This document shows, one piece after another, positions 51,792 to 59,502 of a stretch of DNA of 64,000 nt (position 1 is its first letter; each line of letters begins with the position of its first letter). The translations under genes and the position numbers were made by a program. The notes beneath the pieces were generated by a model, which did not search any database, was not told where the DNA came from, and saw nothing but the letters and a program-made list of their open reading frames with translations. Source of the DNA: Bacteroidales bacterium (GTDB taxonomy: Bacteria; Bacteroidota; Bacteroidia; Bacteroidales; UBA932); NCBI GenBank assembly GCA_017438975.1, contig JAFRUH010000015.1, positions 1 through 64,000 on the forward strand, in the 5' to 3' direction.

Positions 51792-51799
51792 TACCTTTG
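51792..51799 (+). promoter_or_regulatory. -7 element (TACCTTTG) of the DUF4375 gene
   Basis: Exact TAnnTTTG, 31 bases before the ATG at 51831. Confidence 0.6.
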
Positions 51800-51830
51800 T
51801 GTGGAAAGATGAAGTTCAAAACCATTTGAT

Positions 51831-52604
51831 ATGAGTGCTGATTTAATAATTATCCTGGCACTTGTTGCCATGCTCCTTCTTCTGTTACCTAACAAGAAGG
51901 CCCAGGAGGCCAAGATGGAAAAGGATTATGACAATATGATGAAAGAAGGAAATTTCACAGGGCTGAAAACTATGTTCAGAAAACAATTCCTCATCTGGGG
52001 AATCCTGTTTTTGATTGCCTTGACTGTTTCTGTCATCAGGTTAATCCAAGAAGGAGATATTAAAGGATGGACAGAGCTCATAGTAGCTGGCTTTTTTGGT
52101 TATCGCACATTCATTTTAGGGAGGGCATACAAGTCTTTCAAGAATGCCGAGAAATACCTGTCTTACAGATTGTCAGATGAGGAGATAGAGAGTTTTTGGA
52201 AAGAAGAGAAGGACGAAGAACTGGTTTTCAGATTATATGATTACATTCAGAAGAAAAGCTACAATTTTCTGAAAATAGAAAACTTAAATGAAGTAGAGAA
52301 GAACATCATGATTCTCAATGACCTTGATGGTGAGGTTAATAATGGTGGATTCGAGCAGTTCTTCTTTAACACCAGAGGTCAGTACAATGATTCCCTTATC
52401 GATGCATTAACAGCTGTGAATGCTTCTGAAACGAAAGAGATCTGTGCAAAAGCACTGGACATCATTTCACAAGGCTTATTGAAAGACCAAGAATCTGACC
52501 TGCTCGATAAAGAGTGTGATACACCCTTTTATGATAAGTCAGAGAACCTGACTTCCCTTATTGCCGAATATGCCAGAAAAAACAGAGACTCACTTCTTTC
52601 CTAA
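51831..52604 (+). CDS. Membrane-anchored DUF4375 protein
   Basis: This 257-residue protein has a first membrane segment at residues 4-20 and two more at about residues 53-70 and 82-97. The C-terminal soluble domain (about residues 140-255) matches DUF4375 (N-D-L-D-G-E-V-N-N-G-G-F-E-Q-F-F-F-N), a domain also seen in DMP19-like proteins and immunity-like proteins. Function unknown. The gene is markedly AT-rich and has its own promoter, which suggests recent arrival next to the tRNA gene. Confidence 0.75.
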   Translation: MSADLIIILALVAMLLLLLPNKKAQEAKMEKDYDNMMKEGNFTGLKTMFRKQFLIWGILFLIALTVSVIRLIQEGDIKGWTELIVAGFFGYRTFILGRAYKSFKNAEKYLSYRLSDEEIESFWKEEKDEELVFRLYDYIQKKSYNFLKIENLNEVEKNIMILNDLDGEVNNGGFEQFFFNTRGQYNDSLIDALTAVNASETKEICAKALDIISQGLLKDQESDLLDKECDTPFYDKSENLTSLIAEYARKNRDSLLS

Positions 52605-52665
52605 CAAGTCTCATACTTCCTGTCTGGTCATCTGGTGCATTTTTTTGGACCCCAAAAACAAGAAA

Positions 52666-52695
52666 AACCCCCTCTGAGTGTATTCAGAAGGGGTT
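52666..52695 (-). terminator. Terminator of the tRNA-Ser transcript (minus strand)
   Basis: A stem of 12 positions with one mismatch (52666-52677 with 52684-52695), followed on the minus strand by a T run; 14 bases after the tRNA 3' end. Confidence 0.8.
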
Positions 52696-52708
52696 ATTGC
52701 CAAAATAA

Positions 52709-52799
52709 TGGCGGAGAGGACGAGATTCGAACTCGTGGTACACGGATAGCGTACGGCAGTTTAGCAAACTGCTGGTTTCAGCCACTCACCCACCTCTCC
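52709..52799 (-). tRNA. tRNA-Ser, anticodon GCT
   Basis: The minus strand folds as a class II tRNA: acceptor GGAGAGG/CCTCTCC, a D arm with GGGTGAGTGGCTGAAACC, anticodon stem CAGTT/AACTG around T-GCT-A (reads AGC/AGU serine codons), a long variable arm, and a T arm with GTTCGAATC. The 3' CCA is encoded. The gene has a textbook promoter upstream and a terminator downstream. The accessory patch lies on its 3' side. Confidence 0.95.
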
Positions 52800-52840
52800 G
52801 GGAGCCTTGATGGCGAAACTTCCGCTTTTTGAGCGGACTG

Positions 52841-52871
52841 CAAATATACAACGATTTTCGGGATTCGCAAA
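52841..52871 (-). promoter_or_regulatory. Promoter of tRNA-Ser (TTTG, 19 bases, TATATTTG; minus strand)
   Basis: TTTG at 52871-52868 and TATATTTG at 52848-52841 with 19 bases between: the clearest full Bacteroidota promoter of the window. Confidence 0.8.
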
Positions 52872-52890
52872 ATTTTAGGCGAGAATCTCC

Positions 52891-54696
52891 TTATGGACGG
52901 GCCTCGGTTTCGCGGAGGGCGGCGTAGGTTTCGGCTTCGCGGGCGGTGGCGGTGTCGACGGGGCGGCCGCCGATGAAGGCGATGATGGTGGCTTCGGGGA
53001 AGCCGAGCCTGCGGACTGCGGCGAGGCGGGAGAGGGCGGAGGAGTAGGTGCGGAAGAGGCCGGCGGCGTAGGTGAACTGGAGGGAGGAGGTGAGGCGTTC
53101 ATAGACGGGCTGGAGGCCCTGGAGGTCTTCTACGGTGGCGTGGGAGGGGCTGGAGAAGAGGCGGATCTGGTAGACGATGCCGCCGGGGAGGGTGTTTTCC
53201 TGGGCAAAGCGGCCGACGGGGGCGATGCGGAAGACTTCGGTGGAGTCGACGGGGGCGGGGGCGAGGCGGATGGAGAGTTTGCCGCCGGGGGCTTTTTTGG
53301 CGAAGACGTAGCCGGAACGGGCGCCGACGACTTCACTGTCCGCGGTGCGGCGGACGCGGGAGTCTACGCCGCTGCGGAGGAAGGCCATTTCGATGTCCTG
53401 GACTTCTGCGGTGGCTTTGGAGAGTGCGGTGCGGAAGGGGGCGAGGGCTTCTTCGTCAGAGGCGATGCGGGCGGCGAGGGCGTCTTTTTCTTCGGGGAGG
53501 GTGAGGGTGGCGAGCTGGCGCCGGAGGGCGTCGAGGGCGCGTTCACGGTTGTAGACGGAGTCGCGGAGGCGGCTGACTTCGGCGCTCTTTTCCTGGTAGA
53601 GGCGGGTGTTGTCGTTGTCGGGGATTTCCTCGGAGATGGCGGAGGCTGCGTCGATGCGGGTGGGGTCCGCCGTCGGGGAGAGGGAGCAGAGGGCGCGGAG
53701 GCCGGCGGGGTCGGTGACGGGACGGACGAGGGGGCTCCGGTTCTGCTCGAGGACATAGAGATAGACGCTGTCGGCGGAGCATTCGCGGTTGGAGGCGAAG
53801 AGGGTATATTTGCCGTCGGGGGTGTCCATCAGGAGGAAGTCGTCGCCGGGAGAGGAGAAGGGGAAGCCCATGTTGACGGGTTCGCCCCAGGATCCGTCGT
53901 CCGCGCGCACGGAATAATAAAGGTCATATCCGCCCATCCCGTAGAGTCCGTCGGATGCGAAATAGAGGGTCCATCCGTCCGGGGAGAGCATGGGGTAGAT
54001 TTCGTTGCCCTGGGAGAGGAGGTGCTCGTCGAGGAGGCGGGGTGCCGTCCATTCCTTCCCGGAAGCTTCCGTCCAGTAGAGGTTCCGGAATCCGTCCGCA
54101 TCGGCCATGGAGAAGAAGGTCGAGACCGTTTCGCGGGGGAAATAGGTCGCATGGACAAGGCTGTCGGGAGCAGGATCGAGGGCGTTGGGGGCGGTCCTCC
54201 AGCTCCCTCCCTCGAGGGGATAGAAGAGATAGAAGTCCTTGAGGGAGAATTTTTGCTTGGCGACGACGGCGGGGATCCGGCAGGATTCGGAAAGGGTCAT
54301 CCCGTTCCGGGCCATCATGATCCCCTTCCCCGCCCTGGCGAGGGCCTGTTCCCCGTCGGCTTTCCCGAGGGCGGCCTGGTAGGCGGCGAGGGCGGCGGAG
54401 AAATCATAGTCCTTCCGCTTTGCGTCGGCTTCGGCGAGGAGTTCCCCGAGAGTGGTCGGGAGGGGTTCCTGGGGGCCGAGCGTCGGGATGTCGAAAAGGG
54501 AGGCGGAGTCAATCTGGATGATGATTGTGTCGGCCCCGGGCGTCAGGACGCCGTGTTCGATGTCGATCTTTCCTTTCCGGATCACGAGGGTATCGTCCTG
54601 GAAGAAGGCGGTTTCACCCGCGGCGGCCACGACCGGCTGCAGCGGAAAAAGGGCCAGAAGGCCCGGGAAAAGCATCAAGAATAACCGTTTGATCAC
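52891..54696 (-). CDS. Exported PD40/SPOR-domain protein
   Basis: This 601-residue protein has a signal peptide (F-L-M-L-F-P-G-L-L-A-L near the start, ending A-A-A-G). After a short TPR-like stretch (about residues 80-120) it has WD40-like PD40 repeats (Y-P-M-L-S-P-D-G-W-T-L-Y-F-A-S-D near residue 230), then a charged coiled coil (about residues 360-440) and a C-terminal SPOR-type peptidoglycan-binding region (I-V-Y-Q-I-R-L-F-S-S, ending G-G-R-P-V-D). A role in envelope organisation near OmpA-like proteins is likely. The start is taken as the GTG at 54696, 24 bases after the -7 element at 54721; TTG and GTG codons just upstream are alternatives. The 3' half has extreme GC-rich codon use (runs of GCG and GAG read as Ala/Glu/Arg). 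Confidence 0.75.
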   Translation of the reverse strand: MIKRLFLMLFPGLLALFPLQPVVAAAGETAFFQDDTLVIRKGKIDIEHGVLTPGADTIIIQIDSASLFDIPTLGPQEPLPTTLGELLAEADAKRKDYDFSAALAAYQAALGKADGEQALARAGKGIMMARNGMTLSESCRIPAVVAKQKFSLKDFYLFYPLEGGSWRTAPNALDPAPDSLVHATYFPRETVSTFFSMADADGFRNLYWTEASGKEWTAPRLLDEHLLSQGNEIYPMLSPDGWTLYFASDGLYGMGGYDLYYSVRADDGSWGEPVNMGFPFSSPGDDFLLMDTPDGKYTLFASNRECSADSVYLYVLEQNRSPLVRPVTDPAGLRALCSLSPTADPTRIDAASAISEEIPDNDNTRLYQEKSAEVSRLRDSVYNRERALDALRRQLATLTLPEEKDALAARIASDEEALAPFRTALSKATAEVQDIEMAFLRSGVDSRVRRTADSEVVGARSGYVFAKKAPGGKLSIRLAPAPVDSTEVFRIAPVGRFAQENTLPGGIVYQIRLFSSPSHATVEDLQGLQPVYERLTSSLQFTYAAGLFRTYSSALSRLAAVRRLGFPEATIIAFIGGRPVDTATAREAETYAALRETEARP

Positions 54697-54720
54697 TTCC
54701 AACACCCCAGTTTCAGCATG

Positions 54721-54728
54721 CAAAAATA
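54721..54728 (-). promoter_or_regulatory. -7 element (TATTTTTG, minus strand) of the PD40/SPOR gene
   Basis: Exact TAnnTTTG on the minus strand, 24 bases before the GTG start. It lies back to back with the secDF promoter. Confidence 0.6.
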
Positions 54729-54769
54729 AGAAATACTTTGCAGAAAGTATGATTATAGGAAAAAAATTG

Positions 54770-54777
54770 TAACTTTG
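54770..54777 (+). promoter_or_regulatory. -7 element (TAACTTTG) of secDF
   Basis: Exact TAnnTTTG with a 52-base leader to the ATG at 54830. Confidence 0.65.
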
Positions 54778-54829
54778 TACCCTTATTTTGCTCAGTGCAA
54801 GAAACAAATATTATAAACATAAACAAACA

Positions 54830-57814
54830 ATGCAGAACAAAGGTTTAATCAGATTGGTCGCGATTCTCTTCGGAATCGCCTGCATCTGGCAGCTCTCCTT
54901 CACCGCCGTGACGCGTATCCAGGAGAACAAGGCTGCCAAATATGCGGAGGCCAAGGCCCAGCAGTTCGTTGCTTCGGAAGCCGTCAATCCCGAAGTGCGC
55001 GAGTTCGTCCTCGACTCGGTGGCCAGCGTGAGGAACAGAGCCTATATCGACTCTATCAATGCAGAGAAGGTCTATATGTGGTACACCTTCAAGGATGTCA
55101 AGGAAAAGGAAATCAACCTCGGCCTTGACCTCAAGGGAGGTATGAACGTCATGCTGCAGGTCCAGCTCCAGGACCTCGTCAACGCCCTTTCCGGCGGCAG
55201 CACCGATCCCGCCTTCCTCAAGGCGATGGAGACCGCAAAGGCCAATAACGTCAATTCCAGCCAGGATTTCATCGGCCTCTTCGGAGAAGCATGGGCCCAG
55301 ACCGCAGGCGGCCGCAGGCTCGCCGAGATCTTCGGTACCTATGAGCTCCGCGACAAGGTCAAGCCGGAATCCACCGACGCCGAAGTCCTCAACGTGATCC
55401 GCGCCGAGGCCAAGAGCGCCATCGACAACTCCTTCAACGTCCTCCGTAACCGTATCGACCGCTTCGGCGTCACCCAGCCGAACATCCAGCGCATCGAGAA
55501 CTCCGGAAAGATCCTCATCGAACTTCCGGGCGTGAAGGATCCGGAGCGTGTCCGCAAACTCCTCCAGGGAACCGCTTCCCTCGAGTTTTGGCCGACTTTC
55601 CAGGGCAATGAAGTCAACCTCAACGCCGCCGACGCCCGCGTCGCCGAAATCCTCGGCAACCTGTCCGACACGACCGACACCGTCAACCCGCTTGACACCC
55701 TCGGCGCCGAGTCCGCCGCCTTCAAGAAGCAGCACCCGCTCTTCGCCGTCCTCTCTCCGAGCGGATGGAACACGGCTTGCCTCGGTTTCGCACAGGGAGT
55801 CGATACCGCGACCGTGAACAAGTATCTCGCCATGGCGACCGACGTTCTCCCGCAGGGCTTCCGCCCGATGTGGACCGTCAAGCCGTCCGAGTACGCCCAG
55901 GGCAGCAACGTCTATGAACTCGTAGCCATCAAGGCCACCTCCCGTGACGGCAAGGCTCCGCTTGACGGTTCCTCCGTTACCGACGCCCGTACCGAATTCA
56001 ACAACAATCAGGGCGGTTCCCCGTCCGTTTCGATGTCGATGAACGCGGAAGGCGCCAGCACGTGGGCCCGCCTGACCAAGGACAACATCGGCAAGCAGAT
56101 CGCCATCGTCCTCGACGGCCTCGTCTATTCCTACCCGAACGTCCAGACCGAAATCACCGGCGGCAACTCGCAGATCACCGGTAACTTCGACCTTCAGGAG
56201 GCGGAAGACCTCGCCAACGTCCTCAAGTCCGGTAAGCTTCCCGCCCCGGCTACGATCATCCAGGAGCAGGTCGTCGGTCCGTCCCTCGGTTCCGCTTCAA
56301 TCCGCGCCGGTCTGATCTCCTTCCTCATCGCGTTCGTCCTCGTCCTCATCTACATGGTGCTCTTCTACCAGGGCGCCGGTCTGATCGCCGACGTGGCACT
56401 GCTTTGCAACGTTCTCCTGCTCTTCGGCACCCTCGTTTCCTTCGGCGCCGTCCTGACCCTGCCGGGTATCGCCGGTCTCATCCTGACCCTCGGTATGGCC
56501 GTCGACGCCAACGTTATCATCTATGAGCGTATCAAGGAAGAGCTGGCCGCCGGCAAGGGCTTCTCGAAAGCGGTTGCCGACGGTTACAAGAACGCTTACT
56601 CCGCCATTATCGACGGCCAGGTGACCACCCTCCTCACCGGTATCATCCTCTACATCTTCGGTTCCGGTCCGGTCCAGGGCTTCGCAACGACCCTCATCAT
56701 CGGTATCATCACCTCCGTCCTCACCTCCATCTTCATCACGAGACTGATCTTCGACGACCGTATCGCCCACAACAAGACCGTCTCCCTGTCCAACAAGTTC
56801 TCCCGTAACTTCCTGAAGAACACCAAGATCGACTTCCTCGGTGCCCGCAAGTATTCCTACATGATTTCCGGCGCCCTGATCCTTCTGTCGCTCTGCTCGA
56901 TCTTCTTCAAGGGCTTCAGCTACGGTGTCGACTTCACCGGCGGCCGTACCTATGTCGTCCGCTTCGACCAGGCCGTCACGGCTGAAGACGTCCGCGCCGC
57001 GGTCGAGAAGACCTTCCAGCTTGCTGCCGAACAGCAGAACATCGACCAGTATTCCGTCGAGGTCAAGCAGTTCGGTGGTGACAGCCAGATGAAGATCACG
57101 ACCCAGTACAAGAACAACGACGAGAATACCGCCGTCGACTCCGAGATCGAGAGCCTCCTCTTCGACGCCCTCAAGGGCTTCTACGCCGAGGAAACCTCCC
57201 TCGAGAACTTCACCTCGACCCTGGAGAACCCGAACGGTATCATCTCCTCCGACAAGGTCGGTCCGACGATCGCCCGCGATATCCAGCGGAGCGCCATCAT
57301 CTCCGTCCTCCTCGCCCTCCTCGTCATCTTCGGCTATATCGCCCTGCGGTTCCGGGGATGGACCTGGGGTCTCGGCGGTGTCGTCTCCCTGGCCCATACG
57401 GCTATCATCGTCATCGGCTTCTTCTCCCTGTTCAACGGAATCCTTCCGTTCAACCTGGATGTCGACCAGACGTTTATCGCCGCTATCCTGACGATCATCG
57501 GTTACGCCATCAACGATAACGTCGTTATCTTCGACCGAATCCGCGAGCAGCGCAACCTGCATCCGAACGATGAGTTCAAGAAGACCGTCAATACCGCTCT
57601 GAACGCGACCCTGACCCGTACGGTCAACACCTCGGTCTCGACCCTCCTCCCGATGCTCGCGATTGCGATCTTCGGCGGCGAGTCCATCCGCGGTCTTGCG
57701 GTCGCCCTCTGCCTCGGTATCCTGATCGGAACGTATGCTTCCATCATGATCGGTACCCCGGTCATGTACGACTCCACCATCCGTTCCGCCGCGAAGAAGA
57801 GCGCCAAGAAATAA
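54830..57814 (+). CDS. secDF: SecD-SecF fusion, protein export membrane subunit
   Basis: This 994-residue inner-membrane protein uses the proton gradient to help preproteins leave SecYEG. The SecD half (about residues 1-650) has segment 1, the large P1 domain beginning N-L-G-L-D-L-K-G-G-M-N, and the membrane block with V-D-A-N-V-I-I-Y-E-R. The SecF half begins near residue 680 (Y-G-V-D-F-T-G-G-R) and has its own block with I-N-D-N-V-V-I-F-D-R. Fusion of the two is normal in Bacteroidota. The start at 54830 gives the first segment directly. The operon is probably single-gene: a terminator follows at 57833. Confidence 0.97.
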   Translation: MQNKGLIRLVAILFGIACIWQLSFTAVTRIQENKAAKYAEAKAQQFVASEAVNPEVREFVLDSVASVRNRAYIDSINAEKVYMWYTFKDVKEKEINLGLDLKGGMNVMLQVQLQDLVNALSGGSTDPAFLKAMETAKANNVNSSQDFIGLFGEAWAQTAGGRRLAEIFGTYELRDKVKPESTDAEVLNVIRAEAKSAIDNSFNVLRNRIDRFGVTQPNIQRIENSGKILIELPGVKDPERVRKLLQGTASLEFWPTFQGNEVNLNAADARVAEILGNLSDTTDTVNPLDTLGAESAAFKKQHPLFAVLSPSGWNTACLGFAQGVDTATVNKYLAMATDVLPQGFRPMWTVKPSEYAQGSNVYELVAIKATSRDGKAPLDGSSVTDARTEFNNNQGGSPSVSMSMNAEGASTWARLTKDNIGKQIAIVLDGLVYSYPNVQTEITGGNSQITGNFDLQEAEDLANVLKSGKLPAPATIIQEQVVGPSLGSASIRAGLISFLIAFVLVLIYMVLFYQGAGLIADVALLCNVLLLFGTLVSFGAVLTLPGIAGLILTLGMAVDANVIIYERIKEELAAGKGFSKAVADGYKNAYSAIIDGQVTTLLTGIILYIFGSGPVQGFATTLIIGIITSVLTSIFITRLIFDDRIAHNKTVSLSNKFSRNFLKNTKIDFLGARKYSYMISGALILLSLCSIFFKGFSYGVDFTGGRTYVVRFDQAVTAEDVRAAVEKTFQLAAEQQNIDQYSVEVKQFGGDSQMKITTQYKNNDENTAVDSEIESLLFDALKGFYAEETSLENFTSTLENPNGIISSDKVGPTIARDIQRSAIISVLLALLVIFGYIALRFRGWTWGLGGVVSLAHTAIIVIGFFSLFNGILPFNLDVDQTFIAAILTIIGYAINDNVVIFDRIREQRNLHPNDEFKKTVNTALNATLTRTVNTSVSTLLPMLAIAIFGGESIRGLAVALCLGILIGTYASIMIGTPVMYDSTIRSAAKKSAKK

Positions 57815-57832
57815 TTTCTACTGATTACCGTG

Positions 57833-57863
57833 AAAGGGGCCGGCCGTCATGGCTGGCCCCTTT
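57833..57863 (+). terminator. Terminator after secDF
   Basis: Stem of 13 pairs with one G-T (57833-57845 with 57851-57863), loop of 5, followed by TCTTCG; the T tail is weak. Confidence 0.7.
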
Positions 57864-57900
57864 CTTCGTTCCTCATCGACCGAATCTCCGAAAAAACAAT

Positions 57901-57908
57901 TATCTTTG
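57901..57908 (+). promoter_or_regulatory. -7 element (TATCTTTG) of the outer-membrane protein gene
   Basis: Exact TAnnTTTG. The first ATG (57914) is only 5 bases further on; the TTG at 57926 is 17 bases further on. Confidence 0.6.
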
Positions 57909-57925
57909 TCTTGATGAGCGGTTAT

Positions 57926-59383
57926 TTGAAAACAATCGTTTCCGTCTTCCTCCTCTGGATTTTCCCGACTCTCCATGCCGGAGCGCAGACCCGGTTCGAG
58001 GAAAAGGTCGAAGAAGAGTTCTGGCTGCAGAGCAGGAACATCAACGGCGTCCGGGGGATTCCCGTTTATTCGGAACCCCGGGGTCTCTCCTTTGCAGAGT
58101 TCCATACGGGTTTCGAATCCGGCCGTTTCCATGATATTTCCGATGCGGACCGCGCCTCCCGGGCAGGGGTCCGTGCCGGCACGCTCACGCATCTCCATAA
58201 GAGCTCATTCCTGGGAACCATCTCCTTTGATCAGCGCAACGGGACGGGTACGCAAGGATCCATCCTCACCGCGCCGGGCCGATATCCGTTCGATTTCCTT
58301 GTAACCACCCCGGGAGACAAAACCCTCCGGACCCTCGACGTTACGGGGGGGTATACCCTGACCCTCTCCCCTTCCTGGGCCGTCGGCGGAAAGATGGACT
58401 TCACGTATGAGAACGCCGCCAGACGGGCGGAAACCAGCCTGACAAGCCGGCGGTTTGACCTGTCCCTGGAGCCGTCTGTCCTCTTCAGGCACGATGACTT
58501 CCGCGCCGGACTGAGCCTTCTTTTCCGGAAGCAGAACGAAGCTTTTACCAACGGGAAGAACGGTCCTTCCGTCTTTCTCAACGAGGGGCTCTTCTATGGA
58601 CTCCGATCAGATCTTGGGGGAATCGGTAATTCTTTTACCCCTATTTCCTCCCTCTCCTGCGGAGCGGCAGTCCAGGGCTCCCTGATGGAAAAGGTCTGCC
58701 TCGAAGTTGCTTATATCCGGTCCATGGGGGAAACAGGCGACAAGACAATCTCCGGTTATACCTTCCCGGAAAACAAGGTCTCGGTGCTCGCGGAGTTCCG
58801 CTGGGGCGGGTCGATCACACAGTGGGTCCGGCTCCGGTACGAGGGCCGGGCGCTCTCAAATGAAAAGACCCTGCCCGATTGGAACGGACTGATCTTCAAG
58901 GACCGGGAGGACAGGCTGACGCTGACGACCCAGGGCATGACCCACCGGGGCAGCGGGTTCCTTGTCCGGCTCTCCGCGGACCGACGGGCCCGGAGAGCTT
59001 TCAGGATTCCTCCAGAGGCAACCGCCACGTCAAGAGAGATTCTTGCAAACGGCGGGCTGTCGATCTGGCACAATTTCGGTCCCTGGCGGCTTACTTTCGG
59101 GGCGGATTTCCGCCGCACTCTTTTCGACAAGGACTCGCTCGAGCTTCCCGAATACGATTCTTACGGGATTCAGTTTGTCCCGTACCGCCAGACCTTCCTG
59201 TATGACCGGGACCATGAATACCGTCTCGCACCGAGAAACGACGTCCGTCTTGCCGTCCGGTACAACCTTCCCTTCGGCCTGTACGCGGAAGCGGAAGGCA
59301 TGCTGACAAGGGGATACCGCCTGGAATACCTGAATGGCAAGACCCGTTTCCTCGGCGGATTCCGTCTCGGAATGGAATTCTGA
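57926..59383 (+). CDS. Outer-membrane beta-barrel protein
   Basis: This 485-residue protein has a signal peptide (T-I-V-S-V-F-L-L-W-I-F-P, cleavage near A-G-A-Q). The mature part has many alternating amphipathic strands, Gly/Tyr-rich turns and a C-terminal M-E-F, fitting an outer-membrane barrel. It has no recognised family; the region near E-F-W-L-Q-S-R-N-I-N-G recalls small secreted-protein partners, but weakly. The start is taken as TTG-AAA at 57926 rather than the ATG at 57914, because the promoter element ends only 5 bases before that ATG and the TTG version opens a standard signal peptide. With the ATG, four residues (M-S-G-Y) would precede it and the message would be almost leaderless. 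Confidence 0.65.
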   Translation: MKTIVSVFLLWIFPTLHAGAQTRFEEKVEEEFWLQSRNINGVRGIPVYSEPRGLSFAEFHTGFESGRFHDISDADRASRAGVRAGTLTHLHKSSFLGTISFDQRNGTGTQGSILTAPGRYPFDFLVTTPGDKTLRTLDVTGGYTLTLSPSWAVGGKMDFTYENAARRAETSLTSRRFDLSLEPSVLFRHDDFRAGLSLLFRKQNEAFTNGKNGPSVFLNEGLFYGLRSDLGGIGNSFTPISSLSCGAAVQGSLMEKVCLEVAYIRSMGETGDKTISGYTFPENKVSVLAEFRWGGSITQWVRLRYEGRALSNEKTLPDWNGLIFKDREDRLTLTTQGMTHRGSGFLVRLSADRRARRAFRIPPEATATSREILANGGLSIWHNFGPWRLTFGADFRRTLFDKDSLELPEYDSYGIQFVPYRQTFLYDRDHEYRLAPRNDVRLAVRYNLPFGLYAEAEGMLTRGYRLEYLNGKTRFLGGFRLGMEF

Positions 59384-59444
59384 CACTCCCGCAACCACAA
59401 TCAAAAGACCGGCGGTCCCCCGGATTTAAAATCAGCAAATTTTT

Positions 59445-59477
59445 TTTGCCCGAAAGCGGATTTTATCAGTAACTTTG
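59445..59477 (+). promoter_or_regulatory. Promoter of dnaE (TTTG, 21 bases, TAACTTTG)
   Basis: TTTG at 59445-59448 and TAACTTTG at 59470-59477 with 21 bases between; 25 bases before the ATG. Confidence 0.75.
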
Positions 59478-59502
59478 TTATCTGACATTAACCCTTTTTG
59501 CC

